The notes under the pieces: generated by a model | What the model saw: only the letters and a program-made list of their open reading frames with translations | What the model was told of the DNA's origin: nothing | Database searches by the model: none | Shown here: one piece after another, positions 9,801 to 18,612 of the stretch | Position numbering within the stretch: the first letter of the stretch is position 1 | Layout: the number at the start of each line of letters is the position of its first letter | Origin: Natrinema ejinorense | GTDB taxonomy: Archaea; Halobacteriota; Halobacteria; Halobacteriales; Natrialbaceae | Assembly: GCF_002494345.1 (NCBI RefSeq) | Contig: NZ_NXNI01000001.1 | Coordinates: 1,736,001-1,800,000 of the forward strand | Reading direction: 5' to 3' | Length of the DNA: 64,000 bases | Program-made: the position numbers and the translations under genes

Positions 9801-10732
9801 TCGAACTCCGGCAGTGCGACCGAGAGGGCGAGTTCGAAGCCCATCACGCCCGTATCGCTGGATTCGTAGCGCGAGCGCGAGCGCATCGTGGTGACCGTCT
9901 GCAGGACGGGCACGCCGAGCCGATCGAGGAAGACGTCCTCCGCACTGCTTCCTTCGTCGCTGGCGCTGCGGCCGCGCTCGTCCATCGAGAGAGAGAACAT
10001 AAACGAGGAGAGCACGGCGTCGACGACGGACTGGCCGTCATCGAGCAGCCAGTTGTCGGTCACCCACTCGGCGTCTTCCTGTTCGTCCGTATCGGTGGCC
10101 GGGTTACAGAAGATCGGCAGGGCGTTGGCACCCTGTTCCTCGAGCGCCCGGACCTGGGCGTCGACGTAGCGGGTGTTCTCGTGCGTCCAGTGCGATTCGT
10201 AGAACCAGACCGCGACCGTCGGCTTGTCGGGGTCGTGAGTTTCGAGGAGTTCCTCGTACTCGATTCCCGGATGGTCGGGGTGGTAGACGCCCTCCGTGGG
10301 GAGTTCCGTCGGTTCGTCGTACGCCACGTCCCGACCCTCGTACTCGGCGGCGAGGAACCGACACAGGTTCTCGACGTTGATCGTCCCGCCCTTCTCGAGG
10401 TAGTCGTAGACGCGATCCCGATGGGCGTCCGAGACCGTCGTGTCCTCGAACGCGAAGGCGTCACCAGTCGCTTTCACGATCAGCGGGACGCCCGCCTCCG
10501 CGAGGGCACCCGTCGCGTAGTCGTAGCCTGGCATGCTGTCTTCGGCACCGTGCAGCCAGAAAATCGCTGCCGCGGCGTCGTGCAATTCCTCGACGAACTC
10601 CTCGACGTCGGCCTCGTCCTCGAGGTCGCTCTCCGAGCGGACCTCGAGTTCGACGTCCTCGAGACGCCCGGCGGCCCGGCCGATCGAGCCGAGTTCGTTC
10701 TCCGTCGCGGTATATATCCCGATCGTTGTCAT
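6845..10732 (-). CDS. cobN: Cobaltochelatase large subunit CobN
   Basis: A 1,295-residue protein of the CobN/ChlH family, which holds the tetrapyrrole and inserts cobalt with help from an AAA+ motor. The family signature HLGTHGSLEWLPGKTVGLD is near residue 535. PYIVNNPGEGTQAKRR follows, and VWAWGTPTVRTRGETIAQ-like motifs lie in the C-terminal half. The length is normal for CobN. It is first in a minus-strand operon with cbiC and cbiE. The chelatase ATPase gene starts only 34 bp away on the other strand, so the pair share one regulatory region. Confidence 0.95.
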   Translation of the reverse strand: MTTIGIYTATENELGSIGRAAGRLEDVELEVRSESDLEDEADVEEFVEELHDAAAAIFWLHGAEDSMPGYDYATGALAEAGVPLIVKATGDAFAFEDTTVSDAHRDRVYDYLEKGGTINVENLCRFLAAEYEGRDVAYDEPTELPTEGVYHPDHPGIEYEELLETHDPDKPTVAVWFYESHWTHENTRYVDAQVRALEEQGANALPIFCNPATDTDEQEDAEWVTDNWLLDDGQSVVDAVLSSFMFSLSMDERGRSASDEGSSAEDVFLDRLGVPVLQTVTTMRSRSRYESSDTGVMGFELALSVALPEFDGNVITHPISGKERTDDEAGIGSAPKHHFPIEDRIDHATRLAVNWAELRHTPNEDKQVAVVLHNYPPSDDGIGTAFGLDSPESTVNLLAELDARGYDLGDEIPEDGQSLVEKLTAQLTLDDRWVAPEDVRDRSVDVVSPETYEAWFDDADERFQENIVEEWGEVPDRPFAIPGVEFGNVLVTVQPPRGFGMDPSKVYHDSDLQPPHDYYAFYGWLRNTFETDAVVHLGTHGSLEWLPGKTVGLDGESAPDQLIDDIPNVYPYIVNNPGEGTQAKRRSYAAIVDYLTPVMRNAGTYDELSELEELANQYREAGMEDARADDGQHLEALMREKVEELDLAVELGITGTIDEKADVRGPDEAGSSLAEGEIDGDEVDIDELVERIHEYLTDVKTTQIRLGLHTMSEPPAGERLTEYLVALTRLENPGAPSLRESVAGALGVDYEKMLNAPGEYDDDLGMTYAEAADEVYETSVDLIETLAEHDFDIPVSEREAGPDDEVNVNLLIVDLETIGDGRAKSGAHNDLREVLAYICEEAQPRVQGAEDEIPRTADALSGEYVPPGGSGAPTRGGVDLLPTARNFYTLDPRKVPAKAAWQVGSEVAEGVLERHHSETGEYPEEIGVVAWGTPTVRTRGETIAQVLAMLGVEPQWTDAGRIDDVEPIPLEELDRPRIDVTTRVSGLFRDAFPAAAGVIHDAVDAVVDLEEPHEMNYVKKHVEEEQAELEDEEGLDESDARKAAKHRVFTTRPGGYGAGTNKAVDEGNWDDRSDLADVYVQWGGYAMGSRGRVSDAHDAFERRLSSVDATVKLEDTMEQDEFDSSDWYAFHGGFISAVSEISGAEPASYVGDSSDPDNVDVYTNEEKVRKAMRSRVLNPDWLESMEDHGYKGAGDLSTTVDVTLGWDATTGVVSDTIWEEVAEKFAFDDDRQDWMRDVNPWALESITDTLLEAIERDLWDADDETVDRLRDLNLAVEGDLEARTTNEAVGAATDD

Positions 10733-10736
10733 CGCG

Positions 10737-10745
10737 TTTTTAAAC
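10737..10745 (+). promoter_or_regulatory. Probable TATA box for the chelatase ATPase gene
   Basis: TTTTTAAAC is centred about 26 nt upstream of the ATG at 10767, the spacing expected for a leaderless haloarchaeal transcript. The whole divergent spacer to cobN is only 34 nt. Confidence 0.5.
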
Positions 10746-10766
10746 CTCTATTGTATTAGCTCAAGT

Positions 10767-12968
10767 ATGGTTGCAAACGCCGGGGGCAAAAAGCTGTCGT
10801 CACTCCCCTTTCCGGCGATCGTCGGACAGGACGACTTAAAACGCGTGTTGCTCACCGTCGCGGCCAACGACGGCCTCGACGGGGCCCTGATCGTCGGCGA
10901 GAAAGGGACCGCGAAGTCGACGGCCGTTCGGGCGCTCGTCGATCTCCTGCCCGAGCAGCGGGCCGTCGCCGACTGCCCCTACGGCTGTTCGCCCGACGAT
11001 TCGACCAACCAGTGTGCGGACTGTCGCGACCGCGACTCCGAGGAGTTGCCGATCGAGACGCGACCCGTCCCCCTCGTGACCCTGCCGCTGGGGGCGACTC
11101 GAGACCGGGTCGTCGGCACCCTCTCCGTCGAGGACGCGCTGGCGGGCGAGGCCGACTTCGATCCCGGACTGCTGGCTCGCGCGAATCGCGGCATCCTCTA
11201 CGTCGACGAGGTCAACCTGCTCGACGACCACCTCGTGGATGTCGTCCTCGATGCGGCCGCCAGCGGCGTCAACACCGTCGAGCGCGACGGGATCAGCGTC
11301 TCCCACCCCGCGGAGTTCACCCTGATCGGGACGATGAACCCCGAGGAGGGCGATCTGCGTCCCCAACTGCGGGACCGCTTTGCCCTCCAGGCCAGCGTCG
11401 AGGGCTGCCGGGAGATCGACGATCGGGTCGAAATCATCGATCGGGCACTCGAGGCCGATGGCGGGAGTGAAACGGACGCCGGGACGGACTATACCGACGA
11501 GATCGAGCGGCTCCGCAACGACCTGGCCGCGGCACGGGACCGCCTCTCGAGCGTCGACCTCCCGAGCGATTTCAAAGCCGAGATCGCCCAACTCTGTCTC
11601 GAGGCCGGCGTCGACGGCCACCGCGGCGACGTCGCGACCGCTCGAACCGCCATGACCCTGGCCGCACTCGAGGGGCGAGAAACCGTCATCGAGTCCGACG
11701 TGTACGAGGCGGCGACCTACGCGCTCCCACACCGCCTGCGGAGCACGCCCTTCGAAGACGAACCGGAGCTCGACGACCTGCTCGAGGACCGGTTCGACGA
11801 CGGGTCGCCCGACGAGGGGGATGGGGACGGGACCGAAAGCGACGCGGACGACGGTGACGGCGATGAAGCCGACGACGAGTCCGACCCCGAACCCGGGGAC
11901 GGTGACGAACGCGGTGATCGCGGCGAGGGAAACGGAGACGAGGGCCCCGACGACGGTGCGGACGGTGACGAAGTTGGCGACGAGTCCGACGGCGACTCCG
12001 AACCCGAGCAGCGACCGCAGGGCGGCGACGAACCGGCCTCGCCGAATCAGTCACCCGCCGATACCGGTGGGGAGGGGTCGGACGACGACTCGAGCGAGCA
12101 GGAGTCGGATGCGGACGAGTCGCCAGCGGACGCCGAGGACGAAACCGGCCAGCCGCTGGTCCCCGGCCAGCAACGCGCCGGCGTGGGCGACGCACGGGCA
12201 CCGGACCTCGAGACGCCGACCACCGAGCGCACCGGGAACGCGGCAGCGACGGGAACCCGGGCGAGTACGACACCGAGTACGGACAACCGGGGCGCTCGGA
12301 TCCGCACCGAACCCGCCTCCGGCGACGGTGCGATCGACGCCGCGGCGTCGGTCCGGTCGGCAGCGAGCCGGGGCGAGTCTCGAGTCGCGGACCGGGACCT
12401 CCGACAGTCCGTTCGGACCGGCGAGACCGCCGTAACGATCGTCTTCGCCGTCGACGCCAGCGCCTCGATGCGCCCGGCGATGCGGACCGCGAAAGGCGTG
12501 GTCCTCGAACTCCTGCGGGACAGCTACGAACACCGCGATCAGGTCGCCTTCGTCGCCTTCGCCGGCGACGACGCCGACGTCCTGCTTCCGCCGACCGACA
12601 GCGTCTCGCTGGCGGCTCGGCACCTCAAGGACCTTCCCTCGGGGGATCGGACGCCGCTGCCGGCCGGCCTCGAGACCTCGCGGCGAGTCCTCGAGCGTGC
12701 CGACACCGACGTCTCGGTCGTCGTCCTCGTCACTGATGGGCGGGCAAACGTCGCCGACGGGAGCCCGACCGAAGCGACGCGAACCGCGGCACGAGGGCTC
12801 GCCGCGAGCGATACTCGCGTGATCGTCGTCGACGCCGGCGACGACTCCCGCGCCGGTCTCTCGGATCTGGTCGCAAGCGAGACCGACGGCGAACTGGTCG
12901 ACCTCGCCTCGTTGTCGGTCGACACGGTTCGGGCTGCCGCCGAGAGCGCAGCCGACGAGCGCCAGTAG
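10767..12968 (+). CDS. Fused ChlI/ChlD-type chelatase ATPase (AAA+ plus VWA)
   Basis: A 733-residue protein. The AAA+ domain has Walker A GEKGTAKST near residue 44, a four-cysteine cluster (CPYGC ... CADC) near 72-90, and Walker B LYVDEVNLLDDHL. A very acidic Asp/Glu/Gly linker of about 200 residues follows. The C-terminal VWA domain has the MIDAS motif DASAS near residue 565. The fusion joins the motor (ChlI/CobS-like) and platform (ChlD/CobT-like) subunits that drive metal insertion by CobN. The ATG at 10767 was chosen because the upstream in-frame extension is antisense to cobN and low-complexity. Annotated elsewhere as magnesium chelatase, but cobalt chelation is likely given the neighbour. 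Confidence 0.9.
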   Translation: MVANAGGKKLSSLPFPAIVGQDDLKRVLLTVAANDGLDGALIVGEKGTAKSTAVRALVDLLPEQRAVADCPYGCSPDDSTNQCADCRDRDSEELPIETRPVPLVTLPLGATRDRVVGTLSVEDALAGEADFDPGLLARANRGILYVDEVNLLDDHLVDVVLDAAASGVNTVERDGISVSHPAEFTLIGTMNPEEGDLRPQLRDRFALQASVEGCREIDDRVEIIDRALEADGGSETDAGTDYTDEIERLRNDLAAARDRLSSVDLPSDFKAEIAQLCLEAGVDGHRGDVATARTAMTLAALEGRETVIESDVYEAATYALPHRLRSTPFEDEPELDDLLEDRFDDGSPDEGDGDGTESDADDGDGDEADDESDPEPGDGDERGDRGEGNGDEGPDDGADGDEVGDESDGDSEPEQRPQGGDEPASPNQSPADTGGEGSDDDSSEQESDADESPADAEDETGQPLVPGQQRAGVGDARAPDLETPTTERTGNAAATGTRASTTPSTDNRGARIRTEPASGDGAIDAAASVRSAASRGESRVADRDLRQSVRTGETAVTIVFAVDASASMRPAMRTAKGVVLELLRDSYEHRDQVAFVAFAGDDADVLLPPTDSVSLAARHLKDLPSGDRTPLPAGLETSRRVLERADTDVSVVVLVTDGRANVADGSPTEATRTAARGLAASDTRVIVVDAGDDSRAGLSDLVASETDGELVDLASLSVDTVRAAAESAADERQ

Positions 12969-13068
12969 TCGGTCGCTCGAGCGAACGGGCACCGTGACCG
13001 AGCGATTCGTGCGACGACGCTCGGGTGGACGGGACGACAGCTCTCGGAACCCCCGAAACGATTGCTCC

Positions 13069-13099
13069 ACTGATCACAACGCTGTCGTGCGATCAGGTG
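13069..13099. repeat. REP-like palindrome, copy B
   Basis: ACTGATCACAACGC, then TGTCGTGCGATCAGGTG. The reverse complement matches copy A (about 4936) and copy C (about 43775) around the core GATCGCACGACAGCG. It lies between the chelatase gene and the permease gene. Confidence 0.6.
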
Positions 13100-13183
13100 A
13101 CGTCAGGGGCTACCATACCTCTCGAAATCGAGGGCGTACCAACGCCCCTTTGAGTACCCACGATCGTTTTCCGACGAGAATCG

Positions 13184-14779
13184 ATGACGGGGGAGGAACC
13201 AGTGGCCGACGAGGCCGTCGGTGACGGTATCGAATACGGGATCGACGAACAGCCGCCGCTGGGCGAATCGATCGTGCTGGGGATGCAACACTATCTGACG
13301 ATGGTGGGGGCGAACATCGCGGTGCCACTGATCCTCGCGAGCGCGATGGGAATGACGGAGTATCCCGGCGTGACCGCGCGGTTCATCGGGACGTTCTTCG
13401 TCGTCTCCGGGATCGCGACGCTCGCCCAGACGACGTTCGGCAACCGATATCCGATCGTACAGGGTGCGCCGTTCTCGATGCTGGCCCCGGCACTGGCGAT
13501 CGTCGGCGTCGTGACGGCCGGCGGCGTTTCGGGCGGCTCCGGCTGGGAAACCGCGCTGTTGCAGTTACAGGGGGCGATCATCGTCGCCGCGGTCGTCGAG
13601 GTCGCGATGGGATACTTCGGACTGGTCGGCCGACTCCGTCGCTTCCTCTCACCGGTCGTCATCGCGCCGACGATCGCGCTGATCGGCCTGGCGCTGTTCA
13701 ACGCGCCCCAGATCACTGCGGCGAACCAGAGCTGGGGCCTGCTCGGCCTCACGCTCGGCCTCATCCTGCTGTTCTCACAGTATCTCAACGTAATGCACAG
13801 AGCGTTCCGCCTCTATCCGGTCATCCTGGCGCTGGCCATCGCCTGGTTCGTCGCGGCTGCGCTGTCCGTCCTCGGCGTGATCGGCGGGAGCCATCCGGGC
13901 TTCGTCGATCTCGAGCGGGTTACGGATACCCAGCCACTGCTGGTGATCTACCCCTTCCAGTGGGGCGTCCCGCAGGTGACGACCGCGTTCGTCGTCGGCA
14001 TGTTCGCCGGCGTCCTCGCCTCGATCGTCGAGAGCATCGGCGACTACTACGCGGTGGCGAACCTCTCGGGAGCGGGCGCTCCGAGCGAGAAACGGATCAA
14101 TCACGGCATCGGGATGGAGGGGCTGATGAACGTCTTCTCGGGTGTGATGGGCACCGCCGGTTCGACCTCCTACTCGGAGAACATCGGCGCGATCGGCCTC
14201 ACCGGCGTCGCCTCGCGATACGTCGTCCAGATCGGCGCGGTCATCATGTTGTTCGTCGGCTTCGTCGGCTACTTCGGCCAGCTGATCGCGACGATTCCGG
14301 ACCCGATCGTCGGCGGCCTCTTCATCGCAATGTTCGGCCAGATCGTCGCCGTCGGGATCTCGAACCTGCGCCACGTCGATCTCACCTCCTCCCGTAACAC
14401 CTTCATCATCGGCTTTGCCCTCTTCGTCGGGCTGGCGATTCCGGCGTACATGGGCAACTTCGAGAGTACGATCGCGTTCCGCGAAGCCGTCGGCCTCGAG
14501 GCGACGATCACGACGCTGGTCGAGGCGACCGGACTCGCGGCGACGGGTGGCGCTGGCTGGGTCTCGGCCATCGGACTGGCCGTCGTCGACACCGTCTACA
14601 TCATCGGCTCGACCGGGATGGCCATCGGCGGACTCGCGGCGCTCGTCCTCGACAACACCGTCCCCGGCTCTCGCGAAGAACGCGGGCTCGCGGCGTGGGA
14701 CCGCGTTACCGAAGACGAGTCCGACTTCGACTCGTTCTGGGACCGCTGGGTTTCGACCGACTCGACCCAGGAGCGGTGA
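13184..14779 (+). CDS. NCS2-family nucleobase (uracil/xanthine) permease
   Basis: A 531-residue membrane protein with about 14 hydrophobic segments. Family signatures are GMQHYLTMVGANIAVPLIL at the N-terminus, QGAPFSMLAPALAIVGV, the acidic transport residue in VESIGDYYAVANLSG, and GSTSYSENIGAIGLTGVASR. It should cotransport a nucleobase with H+ or Na+ across the cytoplasmic membrane. The substrate (uracil, xanthine or other) cannot be chosen from sequence alone. Monocistronic by spacing. Confidence 0.9.
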   Translation: MTGEEPVADEAVGDGIEYGIDEQPPLGESIVLGMQHYLTMVGANIAVPLILASAMGMTEYPGVTARFIGTFFVVSGIATLAQTTFGNRYPIVQGAPFSMLAPALAIVGVVTAGGVSGGSGWETALLQLQGAIIVAAVVEVAMGYFGLVGRLRRFLSPVVIAPTIALIGLALFNAPQITAANQSWGLLGLTLGLILLFSQYLNVMHRAFRLYPVILALAIAWFVAAALSVLGVIGGSHPGFVDLERVTDTQPLLVIYPFQWGVPQVTTAFVVGMFAGVLASIVESIGDYYAVANLSGAGAPSEKRINHGIGMEGLMNVFSGVMGTAGSTSYSENIGAIGLTGVASRYVVQIGAVIMLFVGFVGYFGQLIATIPDPIVGGLFIAMFGQIVAVGISNLRHVDLTSSRNTFIIGFALFVGLAIPAYMGNFESTIAFREAVGLEATITTLVEATGLAATGGAGWVSAIGLAVVDTVYIIGSTGMAIGGLAALVLDNTVPGSREERGLAAWDRVTEDESDFDSFWDRWVSTDSTQER

Positions 14780-14884
14780 GCCGCGACGCCGGACGCCCGA
14801 TCGCGCCGGCACCGACTCGAGCGCGCATACGGGTCCGTCACCCGCAACCCGTTATTGTAAGAGCGATCGGGCCTTAGTCGTCGC

Positions 14885-15709
14885 ATGGCAGAACTCGAAC
14901 TCGAAGACGGGACCATCTGGTACGAGACGAACGGCGACGGCCCGCCGCTGGTGTTCGTCCACGGCGGCTGGATGGACGGCACGGCCTGGGAACCCCAGGT
15001 CGAGCACTTCGCCGACGACTATCGAGTCGTCACGCCCGACGTTCGGGGCCACGGAGAGACCGGTCGAACGGAGCCCGGCCAGTACTCGATCGGGCTCTTT
15101 ACCGACGACCTCGAGGCGCTGTGTTCGGAACTCGCGATCGACCGGCCGATCCTCTGTGGCCTCTCGCTGGGATCGATGGTCGTCCAGGAGTATCTGGATC
15201 GGCATCCCGACGGCGCGGCGGGCGCGATTCTCGGCGGCGCAGTGCGGTCGATGCCCCCGATCGAACTGCCGACGGACGTGAAGTCGTTCTGGTCACCGCT
15301 CCCGGCGCTGTCCGCGTCGCTGTCGCTATCGGGAACCGAAGCCACGTTCCGATCGATGCTGTATTCGATTCAGGCGACGACCGGGCAACGGTGGTTGTCG
15401 GTCGATCCCGAGATCAGGGCCGACGCGATCGGGGAGGTCGGCGACATCTCGACCGCCGAGTTTCGGAAGATCTTCGACGCCCTCTATCGGTACGAACCGC
15501 CCGCGCTGACCGGTGTCGAAACGCCGACGCTGGTGGTCCACGGCGAGCAGGAAGCCCCGCTTGTCAAGCGACAGGGGCAACAGATCGTCTCGGCGGTCGC
15601 CGACGGCGACCAACTGGAGCTCGATAATTCGGGACACCTCGTCAATCGAGACCGCCCTCGTGCGTTCAACGCGGCAACGAGTGACTTTCTCGCGGGGCTC
15701 CCGGCGTAG
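14885..15709 (+). CDS. Alpha/beta hydrolase
   Basis: A 274-residue alpha/beta-hydrolase fold protein. The oxyanion motif is HGGWMDG, the nucleophile elbow GLSLGS places Ser94, and the histidine is His251 in NSGHLVN. The acid position falls in HGEQE (Glu221 or Glu223), where Asp is more usual. The N-terminus (MAELELEDGTIWYETNGDG) is a clean start. Substrate unknown: esterase, lactonase or similar. Confidence 0.85.
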   Translation: MAELELEDGTIWYETNGDGPPLVFVHGGWMDGTAWEPQVEHFADDYRVVTPDVRGHGETGRTEPGQYSIGLFTDDLEALCSELAIDRPILCGLSLGSMVVQEYLDRHPDGAAGAILGGAVRSMPPIELPTDVKSFWSPLPALSASLSLSGTEATFRSMLYSIQATTGQRWLSVDPEIRADAIGEVGDISTAEFRKIFDALYRYEPPALTGVETPTLVVHGEQEAPLVKRQGQQIVSAVADGDQLELDNSGHLVNRDRPRAFNAATSDFLAGLPA

Positions 15710-16061
15710 GCCACGCATCGCGGACGGCAGTAGCGCCGTCCCGATCGATCACGCGCCCTGCCAGATGCTTCCTCGAAGACTGCAGTAGAACCCGGCCGTC
15801 TTCCGTCCGTTCGATCACCCGGCTGTCGCTCCTCCGTTCGATTTCCGGGGCTCCTCTCCCACGGCTTCGACCGAGCACAGACCAGCGCCGTCCGGAAGCA
15901 ACTGTTCGGCGTGAAGCGATCGGAGGCGCAGGGAACCGGTCAGCGGTCGGGAGAGTACCACCCAACCAACCAATATACTTTGGCGACACGACAAAGGCAG
16001 CGACCGTACTAGCTCTATTCGGAATCGCGCCTCCCGCCGAACGGGACTTCCCACAACACCT
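15710..16061. other. Intergenic region, likely promoter of the MaoC gene
   Basis: I see no gene in these 352 bp. The stretch CAACCAATATACTTTGG at about 15967-15983 is the only AT-rich box and could be a TATA element, with an untranslated leader of roughly 60 nt before the ATG at 16062. Confidence 0.4.
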
Positions 16062-16718
16062 ATGAGTAGTCAATGTCCGGACGCCGACACCGATACCCCC
16101 CTTCCAGCGGCCGAGCAGTGGTCCAGCATCTCGAAACACGTCGTCAATAGCTACGTCGAGGCCAACAACGCGCTCCTCGCCGCGATGGGGTTCAGCCCCT
16201 CGGTTGGAGACGCGTCCGCTACCCAACCGGAGGTCGACTCGACGACGTCGACACCGGCTGTGGAGATCGCGTTCGGCGACGAAACCTGGGTCATGGAGCG
16301 CTCGACGGATGACTACGACTTGCTCGGGATCGGCGACTACGTCCGTTTTCGGAAACCGATCACGGACGCCGACGTCACCGCCTTCGCACAGGTCTCCGGC
16401 GACACCAACCGGCTTCACCTCGAGCCCGAGTTCGCCGACGCCACTCGGTTCGAGGGGCGGATCGCCCACGGGACGCTCGTCGCCGGAACGATCAGCGCCG
16501 CGCTCGCACGGTTCCCCGGCGTAACGGTCTATCTTTCCCAGGATCTCGAGTTCACGGGCCCGGTGCGCATCGGCGAGTACGTCACCGCCGAGTGCGAAAT
16601 CGTCGAGAGCCTCGGCGGGGATCAGTATCGGTTGCGGACGATAGTCAGCGACGAGGACGGCGAGACGGTCATCGATGGCGAGGCCGTCGTCATGATCAAC
16701 GAGTTGCCCGCCGAATGA
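16062..16718 (+). CDS. MaoC-family (R)-specific hydratase/dehydratase
   Basis: A 218-residue protein. An N-terminal helical segment (SSISKHVVNSYVEANNALL) of about 75 residues precedes a hot-dog MaoC domain (about 85-215). The hydratase-2 motif is FAQVSGDTNRLHLE followed by RIAHGTLVAG; Asp and His of the dyad are present, but the usual Pro after Asn is Arg. Such proteins hydrate enoyl-CoA and in haloarchaea often sit near polyhydroxyalkanoate genes, but none is seen here. A role in PHA precursor supply is possible, not shown. Confidence 0.85.
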   Translation: MSSQCPDADTDTPLPAAEQWSSISKHVVNSYVEANNALLAAMGFSPSVGDASATQPEVDSTTSTPAVEIAFGDETWVMERSTDDYDLLGIGDYVRFRKPITDADVTAFAQVSGDTNRLHLEPEFADATRFEGRIAHGTLVAGTISAALARFPGVTVYLSQDLEFTGPVRIGEYVTAECEIVESLGGDQYRLRTIVSDEDGETVIDGEAVVMINELPAE

Positions 16719-16941
16719 CGGTCGAGTAGTCGGACTGCCCCACACCGAGACCACTGTAGTGCGATCCCCACGGTCGGAACAGAGACGCGCAGGTAGCAGT
16801 GACGACGAGAGCATCCGATTTACTCGTGTCCCACGGAGCCGCCAGCCCGGCCGCTGCCCCTGGCGGGATAGCTGACGGCCCCGCTGTTCAGCCCGAATAC
16901 ACCACTGTTAATACTCCCTGGCCCAGATCCAGCGTCCGAGA

Positions 16942-17265
16942 ATGACCGATCGGCCGCCATCCCCGCCGACACCGACATCCGGACCCGCAATCGCCGATAC
17001 CACCCTCGAGGGCGATATCGTCACAACGACCTCCCAACTGGCCGCGTCGATCGAAGAATCGCTGGGGTGTCGCCTCGACGAATCCGTATTCGAGACGCTC
17101 TTGCTCGAGTTGGATCGCCACGGCTACGTCGAGTGGGTCTCCATCACCGGGACCGGCGACTACGTCTGGGACCTCTCCGACGCGCCCGACCGAATCGGCG
17201 ACGCCATCGCACGAGCAGTCATCGCTCGCCTCGAGTCGTGGCTCGAGGGCAACGCAGCGGCCTGA
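16942..17265 (+). CDS. Small hypothetical protein
   Basis: A 107-residue acidic protein. After a Pro/Thr-rich N-terminus, residues 35-85 look like a small helical or winged-helix-like fold (LAASIEESLG ... LLLELDRHGYVEWVSITG ... YVWDLSD). No catalytic or metal-binding motif is seen. The core-like codon use suggests a resident gene. Confidence 0.6.
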   Translation: MTDRPPSPPTPTSGPAIADTTLEGDIVTTTSQLAASIEESLGCRLDESVFETLLLELDRHGYVEWVSITGTGDYVWDLSDAPDRIGDAIARAVIARLESWLEGNAAA

Positions 17266-17273
17266 TACCCTTC

Positions 17274-17289
17274 CACGGCTAGCCGTGGG
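17274..17289. repeat. Perfect palindrome resembling an IS200/IS605 end hairpin
   Basis: CCACGGCTAGCCGTGG is a perfect 16-bp palindrome followed by a short G/T run. Subterminal hairpins of this kind (xCACGGCT...AGCCGTGx) mark the ends of IS200/IS605 elements in haloarchaea. No transposase is present, so this would be a remnant. Confidence 0.4.
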
Positions 17290-17409
17290 GTTCCCCCACT
17301 GTTCTACGACGAGGCGAACCTCGAGTCGTTTCGCGAGGAGTACGAGGCCATGCCCCTCCACCGGAAGGCGCTGGAGAACGTGCCACTCGCCGCGAGCGGC
17401 GTACTCTGA
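17290..17409 (+). pseudogene. C-terminal gene fragment after the hairpin
   Basis: A frame ending in TGA at 17407 reads LFYDEANLESFREEYEAM, then PLHRKALENVPLAASGVL. It is acidic and codon-biased like a real protein C-terminus, but has no start or body: it begins at the palindrome. I do not recognise the parent family. The most likely reading is a remnant left by a mobile element or deletion. Confidence 0.4.
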
Positions 17410-17598
17410 GACGAGCCCAGACCGTTTGCTCTACCCCGCGTGCGACGACGGGGACAGCGACATCGCTCCCTGGGTACTCCCCTCCCGTGTCCCCGCCGCT
17501 GGTGGCTCACCGCCGTTCGGCCCGTTCACGTTCCTGCGCGAAGGGTGCCACAAGATACAGTTATGCATCGATCGCCCGTCTCATCAGTCACTACTGTC

Positions 17599-18612
17599 AT
17601 GGCAGACACTACCACATCACCCGATCCGGCCGAGTTTCCGTCGGCGAAACCGATAGCGGCACAGGCGAGATTCCTCCTCGACTATGCGATTCTGGCGCCA
17701 TCGAGCCACAACTCTCAGCCGTGGGCCTTCGAGGTCACGGAGAACGCGATCCGAGTCTATGCCGACCTGTCGCGTCAACTCACCGTCGCGGATCCGGACG
17801 GCCGGGAGTTGTTCCTCAGCGTGGGCTGTGCCATCGAGAACCTCCTGATCGCTGCCGAACGGTTCGGGCTCGAATACACCCTCGAGTACGTGGCGACCGA
17901 TGATACGCAACCAGCGGGGGACGACGGACTACGACATGTTGCGACAGTCGGGCTCGATTCGGGCTCGTCGTCACCCTCTGAGACGGACTCGGCGCTGTTC
18001 GAAGCCATCACCGATCGGCACACGAACCATCGTCCCTTCGAATCCACGACGGTTCCAGAGCCGCTCCTCGCGCGGCTCGAGCGATACGCAAACGCGGCCG
18101 GGCTGGGGCTCGAACTGGTCACGGATCCCGCGAAGCGAGCGGAGATCGCGGCTTTACAGACCAGTGCCGACGAGCGACAGTTCGCGGACCCGGAGTACCG
18201 CGCGGAGTTGGGCTACTGGATCGGATCGGGGGCCCTCGGTACGAAGTGGCTCACGGCCCGGCTCAGCCAGCTTGCAGTCCGCCACCTCGACATGGGCGAA
18301 CGCGAGGGCCGAAAGAACTCGACGCTCGTCACGAGCGCTCCCGTCATCGGGGTGCTCACTGCAGCGTCGGACGACGAAGCGGCCCGACTCCGGGCCGGGC
18401 AAGCGTTCGAACGAATCGCGCTGACCGCCGCAAGCGAGGGCCTCGCGGTCCACCCGATGAGTCAGATCCTGGAAGTCGGCGAGTTTCGCGACGATCTGGC
18501 GGCGCTGCTCGCGCTCGAGGAGGGGAGCCCACTGCATCTCTTCCGGCTCGGGTATGCGGAGCCGGAGACGACTCGAACACCTCGGCGGCCCCTCGAAGAG
18601 GTCCTTCGGTAA
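17599..18612 (+). CDS. Acg-like nitroreductase-family flavoprotein
   Basis: A 337-residue protein. DYAILAPSSHNSQPWAFEV near the N-terminus is the FMN-binding signature of the nitroreductase fold, and a second half (RHTNHRPFESTTVPE; IGSGALGTKWLTARL; EGLAVHPMSQILEV) gives the double-domain architecture of mycobacterial Acg/Rv2032-like proteins. These may sequester FMN rather than catalyse turnover. An ATG at 17563 would add 12 residues; 17599 was taken because homology begins soon after it. Confidence 0.8.
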   Translation: MADTTTSPDPAEFPSAKPIAAQARFLLDYAILAPSSHNSQPWAFEVTENAIRVYADLSRQLTVADPDGRELFLSVGCAIENLLIAAERFGLEYTLEYVATDDTQPAGDDGLRHVATVGLDSGSSSPSETDSALFEAITDRHTNHRPFESTTVPEPLLARLERYANAAGLGLELVTDPAKRAEIAALQTSADERQFADPEYRAELGYWIGSGALGTKWLTARLSQLAVRHLDMGEREGRKNSTLVTSAPVIGVLTAASDDEAARLRAGQAFERIALTAASEGLAVHPMSQILEVGEFRDDLAALLALEEGSPLHLFRLGYAEPETTRTPRRPLEEVLR

